Assembly (NCBI RefSeq): GCF_011386835.1
Contig: NC_088795.1
Location: 114,159,434-114,223,433, forward strand
Length of the DNA: 64,000 nucleotides
Reading direction: 5' to 3'
Origin: Chrysemys picta bellii
Lineage: Eukaryota > Chordata > Testudines > Emydidae
Part shown: positions 12,500 through 22,706 of the stretch, in pieces
Position numbering within the stretch: the stretch's first letter is position 1
Layout of the letters: the number at the start of each line of letters is the position of its first letter
Made by a program: the position numbers and the translations under genes
Notes under the pieces: model-generated
The model's input: only the letters and a program-made list of their open reading frames with translations
Databases searched by the model: none
Told to the model about the DNA's origin: nothing

Positions 12500-12583
12500 G
12501 GGTCCGAGTGGTTTCCCCAGCGCTCTCCCCCATGCGGAGGGGTTCCCCGCTGGCGGCCGCCCCGAAGCTCCCGGGCCCCGCAC

Positions 12584-13726
12584 CTGGTGGTGGTTGTAGG
12601 AGTTCCTCTGCTGCAGGAAAGCGGCCGCGGCCGCCGCCGCCTGGTGTTGGTGCTGGAGCTGGGGGCTCACAGGGGATCTCCGGTTCTGCTGCTGCTGAGG
12701 TAAATTCATCTGCGGCGGCGGGGCGGCGGCCGAGAAGGGGCTGCTGAAGGGCCCGGCGCAGGGGTTGTGAGGCGACACCGGCGAGAAGCTCTGGAAGAAA
12801 GCGGGGTTGATCGAAGACGGGATCCCCGGGTAGAAGCTGGTCTCGGACTCCGGGCTCGGCGGAGGCATCGCGCTGATCTGGCTCCCGCCGCTGCTGGAGA
12901 CCGGAGGCTGCTGCGTCTGCGGCGGAGGCGGCGACGAGGTCTGCACCGACCAGGGGGTGCCGAAGCCGGGCAGCGGCGGCGGAGGAGGGGAAGCCGCTGA
13001 GGAGGAGCCGCCCCCGCTCTGGTGATGGGGGCTGGGGATCTCCGAGCTCTGCAGGCTGCTGAAGCCGGAGCCGAGCCCGCCGGGCAAGAGGGTCCCGGGG
13101 CTGCCCAGCAAGTGGCTGTTCGGGGGGGACTCCATGGGGGGCAACTGGGCTGTAGCCTGCAGGTGAGGAGGAGACGGAGGCGGATTCACACAGGAGGAGA
13201 CAACCACCCCCACATTGGGGTCCGCGGCTGCCTGTGCCCCCGGGCAGGAAGGGGGGAGCCGCTCCGAGCCCCCCCTCTCTGCGCCGCCCTTCTGCTCGGC
13301 AGGGCTGAGCGGCTGGTAGGGCGGATAGTCCCCTGTCTGCGGCTGCTCCGGGGGGCGAGCGCTGAGGAGCTGGCGCGGCTGCCTGTGCTCCTGGTACTTG
13401 TCAGTGGGGTGGCTGAAGTGCTGCTGCTGAGGGGGGTGGCGATGATAGTCGGGGGAGTGGTGGTTAGTCAGGGGGTGGCTGCTGCCGAGCTGGGCTGGGC
13501 TGTTGAGCTGCTGCTGCTGCTTGAACTCTTTCCTCTTCTGGCTCAGCTGAGGAGCAGGCGGTGGCGGCGGCTGCTTGTTTAAATCCTGGTGGTGGGGGCC
13601 GAGACTGGGTTTAAAGTCAGAGGAGGGGTGGCTGAGAGGGGGGTGTCCTGCTGCGGGGCCGCTGCCCAGCCTCTCGCTCCCTGCCTGCTGCTGCTGTGTC
13701 ACCCCCAGGAGCAGCTCATCCTGCAT
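12584..13726 (-). CDS. CPEB2: CPEB2 coding exon 1 (disordered N-terminal region)
   Basis: This exon encodes 381 residues starting MQDELLLGVTQQQQ. CPEB2 binds cytoplasmic polyadenylation elements in 3' UTRs and controls translation. This part is the low-complexity N-terminal region with no folded domain. It has short Gln tracts (about residues 10-13, 69-73 and in the last quarter), Pro- and Ser-rich stretches, a seven-Ala run and the conserved end SPQLQHQHQ...FLQQRNSYNHHQ. The start is the first ATG in this frame, with A at -3, and an in-frame TAG lies four codons upstream (13736-13738). Met287 (12866-12868, MPPPSPESETSFYPG) aligns with the start I recall for a shorter annotated CPEB2 form, so both lengths are plausible. 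The donor is CAG|GTGCGG, phase 0. The frame stays open past the donor to a stop at 12413. Confidence 0.93.
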
Positions 13727-15310
13727 GTTTTGATGCTACGCAGCAGCCGCCGCCGACAGCAACAGAGAGGGCGGTGGCGACACACCGGACACGCTGCTGA
13801 GGGAGGAACCGGTTCGGGTGGGTGAGGAGGGGCAGGACGGAATGAGAAGCTGCTGCTGCCAGGGAGGAGAAGGACCCCGGGTAGGCAGCGCCTCCTACGC
13901 CAAGCAGTAGATGGGGGCTGCTGCTGCCCGTCGTTGTAGGCAGTGGCTTAGATCTGCGAGCCCACCGTTCAGGAAAGCCCCTCACACACACTGACCCCGC
14001 GTAGGGGTAAATACCCTCCCTTGCGGGGGGAAGGAACAACCCCGCCTCTGACAATCCGCTTTACGGGGTAAAAACCCCCTTCTGGGTTTAAAAAAAATCC
14101 TCAGCCTCCAGCATAAGATTTCTCTTTCCCCACAATAATAATCGCCACTTTGGGGTAAAAAATCCCACATTCTAGACTCCTCCTCATCAGGTTAAAAGAG
14201 CCTCCTACTAAATCCCTATAGACCAGTCCTTCGCCTCTAACAATCCTGCATAGAATAATCAGCAGCACCCCGAACGGTCACCCGCCATGGTGGTGACCCC
14301 GTCCCCGGCCTCTGTATAATCCCCTGTACAGTACTGGGGGGGGGGGGGGGGGCGGTCCTAGTTTGGGCACTGAGCGAAGAGAGGCTGTCACCGTCCCCTC
14401 TTACATGTCTATCAAATTGGCCTGTTTCTGAGGCTAGGCACAGCTCTTCCCCTCCCCCTTAGCCTTCTCCCCCACCCCCAGTACCGGCTCTTAGCCGGCT
14501 GCAGCACCCTTAAGAACTCCGGAATGTTCGTCACGATCCCGTCACAATCCCCACCTTCTGGCGGGTCAACCTCTTTAATAAATCATGAGTCCCTCCCCCT
14601 TATTAATAATTCATGAGCGCACGCTACTCCTCTTCGTTAATCATTAATCGCCGGCTCCACGGAGGGTTCGATACCGTCCTGCCGGCTGCTCTCGCGCTGC
14701 TCCAACTGACAGAGCGCGAGAACAGGCAGGCCCGGGCGGACGACGACACCAACCAGTAGGGCGGGCGCTACCACTTCAATAAGGGGTAGATAAATGCGAT
14801 TTCCCCCCCCCCCCATTGTAATGCACTGTATACCTGCCTGCTTCTCTAACGAAGAAAATATTTGTGTGGTCCGCAGATGTACACTTGACTACAGCTCCTT
14901 AAAGAAAATATTTTGCTGGAGGGGAACAAAATGCGAGATTATTTCCCCCTGGGAAGGTGGGAGAGGCTGAAAAATGGTTTCTTCCACTGCCGTGGATCGT
15001 GCCAGGGACTGTGCCTCCGGCGCTGGAAGGAGAAAATCATCGTCACTGCTCCCTCGCCCCAGACCCCGCCTACCGAGCTTATTTGCATTGACGCAGCCGC
15101 TCGTCGCAGGAGGGGCAAGGGCGCAAGCGCCGCTGGGCGTGGGAAAGATGAAGCCGGTTGGGAGGAGAGAGACGTGGAGGTGGGTGGGGCAACGCTGCGG
15201 GGCGAGAGCCTGACGTTGTGCTAACCCCGGGTTTTGTAGGCCTTGTGCAAAGCCTTCGGGCAGCTTGTCCTTTCCGCCGCTGCACACGTCCAGGGGCTGG
15301 TGACCACCGG
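13727..15310 (-). promoter_or_regulatory. CPEB2: CpG-rich promoter and 5' leader region of CPEB2
   Basis: The stretch upstream of the start codon is GC-rich with many CpG, densest near 13727-13990 and 14640-15310, with a more AT-rich gap around 14050-14330. This is the usual layout of a CpG-island promoter. I see no convincing TATA box, and no transcription start can be fixed from sequence alone. There is an octamer motif ATTTGCAT at 15081-15088. Homopolymers lie at 14336-14352 (G17) and 14803-14814 (C12). Many open frames occur here on both strands, but they are unlike any protein I know and fit chance frames in GC-rich DNA. Confidence 0.7.
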
Positions 15311-15469
15311 CCTCAGCCTCATCAGAGCATGAGCTTCCTGGGCTGGCTCCTTGCGGGCTGATGCTGGGCCCCGGAGCGTGTTCGGTTAGCTACGGTGGCT
15401 TTAAAGCAATGGTTAGCAGGAGATTTGGGAGGTCATCAGAAACTTTAGGCTGTGGCCCCAATTCCTCCT

Positions 15470-15684
15470 TTTAATGACCTAGGGGTTCATTAAATAACAA
15501 ATCAGTGAATGAGAAGGGAATAAAACTTTAATAAAAATAACCAGAGAGCATCTCTGCTGAACTGCTGCCCACAGGCCTGCAGTGTTCCCAACCCATGCCT
15601 CCCCCACCCCCCATTCCTATGCTCATAATACTGTCCCATATGAGGGAGTGTTTCTAAATTATAATCTACAAACATATCTCTACA
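15470..15684 (-). repeat. 3' LTR of the gypsy element
   Basis: This is 215 bp, parallel to 17790-18012 along its whole length. It shares on the plus strand the blocks 'ggggttcattaaataacaaa', 'ggaataaaactttaataaaa' and 'aaacatatctctaca'. On the minus strand it begins TGTAGAGATATG. The final CA is decayed (TTAAA instead of TTACA). Clear differences between the LTRs indicate an old insertion. Confidence 0.88.
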
Positions 15685-16399
15685 TCTTCCTTCTTAAAGA
15701 AAAAATAACTTTTATATACATATATATAAACTCCTAACAGCTATCTATCAGCACATGCATTAAATTTTCAACCCATGTACTACATTGCCATAAACCTAAT
15801 GTGTCAACTATCTAGAGAGGAGAGGTTATCAGCACATCACTCTGGAGTCTTTACCACTCACTTTTCTCAAATACCCCTTCTCCAGGCAGGTTAGCAAGTC
15901 TCTATGAGTCTTTCAGGATGTTTAATCTCCAACTCTGATCTCAGTAACAGCCTTTCATTAGAGTCTGAGTTCTCTTGTGCTTTGACCCTTTCTCCTTCGT
16001 GCATTGATGGGAAATGCCAGAGTCCATATCTACAGTCAGTGTGTTGAACCTTTTGGGGCTTATTCATAGATCCCTTTGATTGTGTCTAAATGTGTCCCCG
16101 TGGTCTGTCTGGACTACAAAAAACCTTGGATGCAGCTGTTCTTTAATGGTACCCTTTGTCCCAAAGTATTAGAGGTGTGATTCCTCAGGCACGCTCTTAT
16201 CAGCTGGGTTAAGAGATGGGAGTCCATGAGCTCTTTTGTAAAAATAATATTTCTGCTTCCGCTTCTGATTTTCTTTTGTCTTTCATTGTTATGAGATTTC
16301 AGCAAGTATCAGTAAATAGTAAATTAGGTCTGATCCTTCTTCCCATTAACAGATGAGCTGGAGAAAAGCCATTCTCCAGGGGTGTATTTCAGTAATGCT

Positions 16400-17075
16400 T
16401 TATACAAATCACCCCCACTGTCAAAAGTCTTTTTCATAAGGTTCTTTACTGTCTGTTTAGACCTTTCCACAAGTCCTTTTGATTTGGGGGTAATTTGGAC
16501 TTGGTGTTTTGTGATGAAAATCCCAATCTATGGCAAAGCGTCTAAAATCTGCACTGGAAAATTGACAGGTTTCAGAGTAGTAGCCGTGTTAGTCTGTATC
16601 CTCAAAAAGAACAGAAGTACTTGTGGCACCTTAGAGACTAACTGGAAAATTGCAGCCCATTATTACTAAAGACTTCGTCTGAAATTCCCATGTCTGAAGA
16701 AGATTCCCTTCATGCCAGCTATCACTGACTTACTATTAGTACTGTGCTGTGTGGAAATTTTCGGATACAGAGAATAATAATCTGTCACTATTAAATAATC
16801 CTTTGATTGCAAGGTAAATAAGTCAGGGTTTACCTTTACCTTTGTGGAACTGGATGAGGGCTCAGTGCCTCTGTCTGTTGGCATGGCATGTATTTCAAAC
16901 ATGAACAGCAATTTCTTACCACATTAGCAATGTTGTGATTGATCCGTGGCAAATACAGCACCTCTCATACTTGTTGTTTGTACTTCTCAATTCCTAAATG
17001 ACCTTCGTGGATCTTCTGTAGAATTTCTTTTCTGGGGCTCATTGGAATTACAACCTTACTGCCCTTGAAAATCAC
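16400..17075 (-). pseudogene. Broken integrase of the gypsy element
   Basis: Read on the minus strand, the part at about 16965-17060 contains a zinc-finger-like segment with the motif [11 protein letters not shown], ended by an in-frame stop. Further on (16700-16830) comes the start of the catalytic core, with DLFTLQSKDYLIVTDYYS, where the Asp of the TDYYS block fits the first acidic position of the DDE core. The frame is then cut by the nested fragment at 16565-16640 and by shifts. The order RNase H then integrase is normal for Ty3/gypsy. It is a decayed relic with no intact domain. Confidence 0.78.
16565..16640 (-). mobile_element. Short retroelement tail nested in the gypsy integrase region
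   Basis: A 76-bp fragment begins ACAGGTTTCAGAGTAGTAGC and ends GGCACCTTAGAGACTAA. It is flanked by a perfect 12-bp duplication ACTGGAAAATTG (16553-16564 and 16641-16652). The same sequence type, 'GTGGCACCTTAGAGACTAAC', starts the longer element at 30766. A variable-length target duplication and one-sided truncation fit retrotransposition. I assign it to the Penelope-like family by similarity to what I recall of turtle repeats, which is an inference. Confidence 0.7.
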
Positions 17076-17192
17076 CCCATCTACCACAGTCAGTCCATGT
17101 CTGCATTCCAATAGTCTCTTATACTTGGACAGCAACTCCTTATTTCCTCAGCCCACCCTTTAATTATCACTTCTTTAAGGATTCCCAATTAT

Positions 17193-17597
17193 TCATCTTT
17201 CTCTGTTTCCTCTCTTATTTCTTGTAGTTCCTGTAACTATGGGAATTGACTTTACAATCAAATCTACATATGCTTGCATCTCTGTCTCTAAAGTCTTCTC
17301 TGATGTTGTGGGAGCCACTGCTCTGGAAAGTGCATCTGCAGTGATCATGAATTTACCGGGTATGTTGGTCACAAACAAATCATACTTTTGCACCTTCATC
17401 ATCATTCTTTGAATCCTTATGGTGCAGTCATTTTGCGGTTTGCTAACTAACTCTATCAGGGGCTTGTGGTCCATTTCAACTTCCACTGTCTGGCCGTAAA
17501 TAATATACTGATTGAATCTCTCACAGGTAAACAATATTCCTAAAAGCTCCTTCTCAATCTGTGTGTATCTGGTTTCTGCCTCAGTCAGTGATACCAT
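17193..17597 (-). pseudogene. RNase H domain remnant of the gypsy polyprotein
   Basis: A 134-codon open stretch opens SLTEAETRYTQIEKELLGI and carries the block VEMDHKPLIELVS and later MITADALSRAV. These are the RNase H signatures of Ty3/gypsy pol. The Glu in the IEKELL block and the Asp in the MDHKPL block are retained. It has no upstream reverse transcriptase: the primer-binding site lies only about 180 bp away. The ATG at the start is chance, since this is the inside of a polyprotein. Confidence 0.85.
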
Positions 17598-17773
17598 TTA
17601 TTTTTGTTTTTCCCCCTTCTTAAGCTAGTCAAGCTACTATTGTGCTCACCAGATACATGCAAAAGCCCCTGTGCCTGGTGCTCCATGTGATTCTCTCGAG
17701 CCTGCTTTTAACTCTGCTTTCAGTTGCAAATGCAGGAGTTAACTTCAAAATCACTGTAGTTTCCTCCTTATTC

Positions 17774-17789
17774 AGCACTTCTGACACCA
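17774..17789 (-). other. Primer-binding site of the gypsy element
   Basis: On the minus strand, directly after the 5' LTR end TTACA, comes TGGTGTCAGAAGTGCT. A TGG start right after the LTR and the TGGTGTCAGAAGTG core are typical of vertebrate gypsy elements, where they pair with the 3' end of a primer tRNA. I did not identify the tRNA. Confidence 0.75.
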
Positions 17790-18012
17790 TGTAATGATCT
17801 TGGGGTTCATTAAATAACAAACCAGTGAATGAGAAAGGAATAAAACTTTAATAAAACAAATTAGAAAGCATCTCTGGTGAACTGCTGACCACAGCTATGC
17901 GGGGTTCTCAATCCCCACCTCCAGGACACATCTCCAAATTCCTGTGTTCATAATACTGTCCCTTATGAGGAAGCATATCTAAATTATTATCTTCTACAAA
18001 CATATCTCTACA
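17790..18012 (-). repeat. 5' LTR of the gypsy element
   Basis: This is 223 bp. On the minus strand it begins TGTAGAGATATGTTTGTAG and ends ATCATTACA, so it has the TG...CA ends of an LTR. It is paired with 15470-15684. The AATAAAAC-like motif inside is on the plus strand and so is not a sense poly(A) signal. Confidence 0.88.
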
Positions 18013-18019
18013 CTCCTGG

Positions 18020-18710
18020 AGAGGTGAGAATTCAAAATGGGACCCATCTACTCAGCCTAAATGCACTGTGGCTGTAGGACAGGGAAGATTGCGCAGGCCC
18101 CCAGGAGAGATAAGGGCAGGCATTTGCTTGGGTGGGTGTAGGCATTGCACACTTCTCTCGCTTCACCCCAAAACAGGAAACTCCTTGGGGACTTGCCTGC
18201 AACCTAGACAGCTCATGTTAGAGTTCAGGTTGAACCCATGATACAGCCTAAGAAGTGGGCTGGGGATGGCTTATGCACAATGGAGGTTGCAGGGCATGTA
18301 GTCCAGTTGTGGGATACATGCTGGATAGTGAGATCTTAAAACACACTGGCCCCTCTTGTCCCTGCCTCAGGTCGGCTGTGACAATAGTGTTAAATGTAAA
18401 CCCATAAATAATTGGACAGTTATATATATCCACTCAAAAAAAGCAGGTGTCAGTTGTCCTAAACAAATGATCAAGCCAAGTCCCTCTCTTTTTGTGCTCT
18501 ACTTTGAGATAGCAGTACCAGAAATGGTACATCTATAGTGTGTATCAGTGAGGTGTATATAATAAAATTATAAATAATGTGTATATGGGGTACATAAAAT
18601 ATATTTCCAACTCCATGTTTCCATCTCTTTAATGTTGGACAGTGATAGTCCCAGGGTCCTGTTTACACCTTTGACTCTTTGGACCTGTTCATTCCATCTA
18701 AATTAATACA
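18020..18710. other. Intergenic stretch without recognised features
   Basis: There is no exon, RNA gene or repeat that I recognise. Composition is mixed. Open frames here are short and show no protein similarity known to me. Confidence 0.5.
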
Positions 18711-18714
18711 ACAT

Positions 18715-18960
18715 ATCCCATCTGTAAAATGGGGAGTGGGTAGGAAAGAATGACCATTGCTTGCCTCCTAGGCTATGAAGCCCTGTTCAATAATGAGGAT
18801 TGTGAAGGACTGTGCTGAGATGGGAACTGCCTCAGAACAGTTTGTTTTTGTCTTTTAAGTTCTTTGGGGCAGGAACTCTTTCTCTCTCTCTTTTTCTAAA
18901 TATCTGGACAGCACCAAGCACAAAGTTGGCACTACTGGAAATTTAATTAATAATACAACT
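18715..18960 (+). repeat. Old SINE/LINE relic (MIR/L2-tail type)
   Basis: The stretch contains 'catctgtaaaatggggag', then 'tgcctcctaggctatgaag', then 'ttctttggggcaggaactct' and 'cagcaccaagcacaaagttg'. This combination is typical of ancient amniote MIR and L2-like elements. The exact family cannot be fixed by eye. Confidence 0.6.
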
Positions 18961-20060
18961 GGTATAACTAAAATGCAGACACTGTTTGTGGATTTTAGTG
19001 TACATGCAGAATTACATCAGTGCTTCCTCATTATATATACTAACATTGAAATACTGCAGTAGTACTGCGTATAAATAAGAAAATAACTCACCAACAGTTG
19101 TCATACACGGTTTTATCCTTCTCATTAGTTACTTGGGAAATCACACTTAGAATTTTAAGTATGGGTTGCACATAAAATGGTAACTGATTTTGCTTGCATT
19201 TCTGTGTACTTTTACAGCAAATTCTTGCATTGCTAAAAGCAGTCATAGCAAATCAGTGGTAGCTGACTAGTAGTTTTGGTATTGTAGGGTGCTGTCATGC
19301 GCAGGCCACCTCCCACCACAATTACCCCAACTTCTGTATCTTCTCTGTCAGTCCCATGAAGCATACACACTCCACACAGATGGAATTAAGGTTCCCTTTC
19401 TTTGGCACTGCTCAGTGAAACACACCAAAAATTTATTCCATTTTTCACTGGGTGCACCCTTAGAATGGGCTTTTCCACAGTCCCCCTAGTCCTTCCCAAG
19501 TACTGTTGTGTCAGGGCTTCATCAGTCCATTTTGCCCTTTCCCCAGGGCTTGACAGCTACCTTCAGATGCCAATTGTCTCACCTCACGTCCGCAGTTCCT
19601 TCCTGGGCTCTTATCCCAGCTCTTTTTGGGTAGGCAGTTCTGCCAGTCCCACACCAGCCAAAACACCTCTATGGAAAGATCAACCCCAGGCTTTCCCATG
19701 CTCTAGTCTTCTTAGAGAAAACTCTACCTCCATGCTACTGGCACATGACCCTGGGTCATCTTACCTATCCACCACCCCAAATTTTGAAATGGGGTGCTGT
19801 ACCACATGCACACCTTATGAGCAGCACACTATTATATCTAGTTAAAAAAATTTCTGACTCAATACTGTTTGGTAGTTTTGCTTCCTTTTAATCTGAAAAT
19901 TAACTTGTGTGAGTTTTAAATAAATAAAATTGGGGTTTGGCTATCAGCAGAAGGCTGGCTGGGATGGTAGGTCATTGATATGTTATGTAGAACAGAGGAA
20001 AACAAGGATTTTGCTTTTCATAGTAAAACATGAGCCACAATTTTATGCCGGAATGTATTT
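18961..20060. other. Intergenic stretch without recognised features
   Basis: I see no gene. Two overlapping open stretches near 19290-19845 show no similarity to a known protein and have no splice or start context worth reporting. I treat them as chance frames. Confidence 0.5.
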
Positions 20061-20064
20061 TATT

Positions 20065-20190
20065 TAGTATTTTTATTGCACTTTTCATTTTCAAAGCACT
20101 GTACAAATATTAATTAATCCTCACATCCTTCTGAGGTAGATAGGACTGGCCTACCTTAATTTTAATGCTCAGCCCACTAATTCAGTGCCT
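20065..20190 (+). repeat. MIR-type SINE relic
   Basis: The segment 'tttcaaagcactgtacaaat' followed by 'attaattaatcctcacatcc' and 'ttctgaggtaga' matches the second half of MIR. It is old and diverged. Confidence 0.7.
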
Positions 20191-20639
20191 TTCCTCTTTT
20201 TTCATATCTTTCATATATATTTTTTTAAATCTATTAAAGATCCAGACCTTGAGAAATTGGGAAGTATTGGTCAGATTAATTCAGATTCAGAATAGGTAGA
20301 ACACAAATTTAAATTTGGTTAGAACTACCACAAATAGACATATATTGTGTACGGTAAATAGAGAATAGAGCAGATTGTATGTAATTAAAAAAAATAAATC
20401 TGAATCCAGAACCCAGTCTTGCAATTTACAATATGTGGGCAGACCCCTGTCCCCTCTTTGAGGCCTACTCATGTCAGTGGAGGATTGGGGGGTTACCTGT
20501 ATGTTGTAAACTGCATGATTGGGATCCTTGGTACCACAGGGCAAGTCAGTAGACTTATTCTATTTTCATCTTTTCACAATGCAGCTTGACCAGCTCATTA
20601 CATTAATATTTTCTTGTCTGCTTCTGGCTTTTCCCCGCT

Positions 20640-20660
20640 TTGTTTGTTTGTTTGTTTATT
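20640..20660. repeat. (TTTG)n microsatellite
   Basis: Four to five copies of TTTG in a row, then TTTATTTTTGG. Confidence 0.85.
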
Positions 20661-20981
20661 TTTGGTAGAGGAGGTGATTAGGATTTCTCCCAAAAGCATC
20701 GCACACAATGTTGCCAAAGTAAACAAACCTCGCCACGAAAGAAAGTAAAAATGCATGCCTGGGTTACAAAATCCTATGCCTTACAAAAAGCTATTTATGA
20801 GGACCAGAGTGAATTAGAGTGAAGGGGGTCCTATTTCCCTTAATATTTATTGATTTATTTTTAAGTTTGCCTCTCCTGGTATGATAAGTGAGTGTAACCA
20901 CTTATCTGGGATACATGGACATCTTAGTTTTTCAGTTATACAGCACACGGTCTTGATGTTAATTATTTTTTAGGGAAAAGG

Positions 20982-21342
20982 CAGTGGCAGATTTAGAGTT
21001 AGTGGAGCCCAGTGTACAGCTGCATTTTTGGGGACCCCCGTCGGGACCCAGACAAGAAAAAGAACATTCTCTCTTATCTCCCCCAGATTTTTCATTCTTT
21101 TTTTTCTTCCTCCTCCTCCTCCTATATTATAAGTAATGGGAAGTAAATGAAAATAAAGTGAGGTACCTTGATTGTGGCAGGGGGCTCTGGGCTGGGGCAG
21201 GGGGTTGGAGTGTGGGAGGGGGTGAGGTGTGCAGGCTCTAGGAGGAAGTCTGGGTGCGGAGTGCAGGCTCTGGGCTGGGTTGGGGGGCGGGAGAGGGCAG
21301 GGGGGCAGCGCATACCTTGAGCGGTGCAGCTCCCAAAGTGAC

Positions 21343-21379
<37 letters not shown>

Positions 21380-21951
21380 GGCAGCAGCTCCTAGGCGGGG
21401 GTCAGGGCGTCTCTGTGTGCTGCTGCCCACAGGCACAGCCCCCGCAGTTCCCATTGGCTGCAGTTCCTGTCCAATGGAAGCTGCGGAGTTGGCGCTAGGG
21501 GCAGGGGCAATGCATGGAGACCCCCCCCCCCAGGGGCCGCAGGGACATGCCAGCCGCTTCTGGGAGCGAAGCGGCGTGGAGGAAGGGAGGCAGAGTGGGC
21601 AGGGACCCACCTTAGCCCTGCTGCGCTGCTGCTGGCACATCTCTGCACACCCTTTGGGGGGAGAGGGGCAGTGGGCCTCCGTGTGCTGCCCGGGGTGGGG
21701 GAAGCACGCGGAGCCGCCTCGCCTGACCTGCCAGGGGCACACAGAGACGTGCCAGCAGCTGGCCGCTTCCAGGAGCGGCGTGGGGCCACTGGCCACGGCA
21801 TGCAGGCAGCCTGCCTGTCTGAGCCCTGCTGCACTGCCGGCCAGGACTCAGGGGCGGGTTGTCAGCTATTTGTCCTGCATTTTGGGGGCCCCCCCTATCA
21901 TTTGGGGCCCTATGCTACCACATGGTTTGTTTCATGCTCAATCCGCTCCTG
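20982..21951. mobile_element. hAT-type non-autonomous DNA transposon, 970 bp
   Basis: The element starts CAGTGGCAGATTTAGAG and ends CAATCCGCTCCTG. The ends are imperfect inverted copies (CAGTGGCAGATT against CAGGAGCGGATT). A perfect 8-bp target duplication GGAAAAGG flanks it (20974-20981 and 21952-21959), the hallmark of hAT. The inside is GC-rich with an (AC)n microsatellite. Long frames on both strands in this GC-rich body look like chance frames. I see no transposase motif. Confidence 0.85.
21345..21378. repeat. (AC)n microsatellite
   Basis: About 17 AC units in a row inside the hAT-type element. Such a tract is likely variable in length between individuals. Confidence 0.95.
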
Positions 21952-21959
21952 GGAAAAGG

Positions 21960-22378
21960 TAAGGTTTGAGACCAAACTTGATTTGGCCTAAGATTTTTTT
22001 TATTTTATTTTTTGAAGTTGGATAGAGCTTTTGCTTGGGAAACTTAAAGGAATTGCTATTGTCTCTAAAATGTTCTGCGTGTGGTTGGGAGGAACGACAA
22101 GGACTTTGTCACAGCTAGATACTATGAATGTTCATAAAACCTGTCTGGTGGAATGCATTACTGCCAGCAGTATATCTCTCTGCTCTTATCCATGTGCATT
22201 GATAATTTTTAGCTGAGATGAAACATTCAGAGGAACAGGAGGCTGACAGATTTGCAGCATAGATTGTTTAAAGGTGTAAACGGGGACTATCTCATCTGGC
22301 TATAACTCTGTAGATGTAATGTAAGTTTAAGTTACTAAAAAAAGTGATAGAATAACTCCAGGTAAGGGAGTTTCATCA

Positions 22379-22409
<31 letters not shown>

Positions 22410-22705
22410 AGGTGGGTCAGACAATAATTATTTAATTACATTGAGATTCAAAAAGTTGAAGTTTTATAACTGTTAAAAAACAAGTTGTCACCATCACCTG
22501 TCAAAATATACAAAGTAAATATCCTTAAATCAAACTCTAATAAGTTCTCAAGCAGCACTTTTCTTACCTTCCCTAGCTGTACATTTCAGTTATTATTGAT
22601 GAAAATCCTTTTGTTGTGTATGTTTGGTGAAATTGACGTTTACCAACATTTATCGATTAAAAATCTAATCCTTCCATGACCAAACAAAAGCATTGGTGAA
22701 GCAAA
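21960..22705. other. Intergenic stretch without recognised features
   Basis: AT-rich DNA, no exon or repeat that I can name. Confidence 0.5.
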
Positions 22706-22706
22706 T

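Larger units (their letters stand above)
9540..12583 (-). other. CPEB2: CPEB2 intron 1
   Basis: An intron of about 3.0 kb between the two coding exons. Its 5' end (about 12050-12583) is very GC-rich and carries a 22-nt C run on the plus strand, which reads as G22 in the transcript. The rest is AT-rich. No alternative exon was recognised. One decayed inverted-repeat element lies at about 10165-10260. A-rich stretches near 11215-11240 are simple sequence. Confidence 0.85.
15470..18012 (-). mobile_element. Ty3/gypsy LTR retrotransposon, internally deleted
   Basis: A complete-ended but shortened LTR element of 2543 bp read on the minus strand. It has two similar LTRs (5' LTR 17790-18012, 3' LTR 15470-15684), a primer-binding site next to the 5' LTR and a 5-bp target duplication CTCCT on both sides (15465-15469 and 18013-18017). 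The 2.1-kb interior goes almost directly from the primer-binding site into RNase H and then integrase. The gag, protease and reverse transcriptase parts that precede these in the family are missing. A 76-bp foreign fragment is nested inside (16565-16640). All frames are broken, so the copy cannot be autonomous. Confidence 0.88.

Noticed and set aside
12041..15361. Many long open frames on both strands around and upstream of CPEB2 exon 1
   Set aside because: They lie in GC-rich DNA where stops are rare and read as Pro/Arg/Ala/Gly-rich sequence without known domains. Those overlapping exon 1 are shadows of the CPEB2 frame.
20970..21991. Frames of 100-220 codons over the (AC)n region, some coding for CVCVCV runs
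   Set aside because: They lie in a hAT-type element and a microsatellite. No gene structure.
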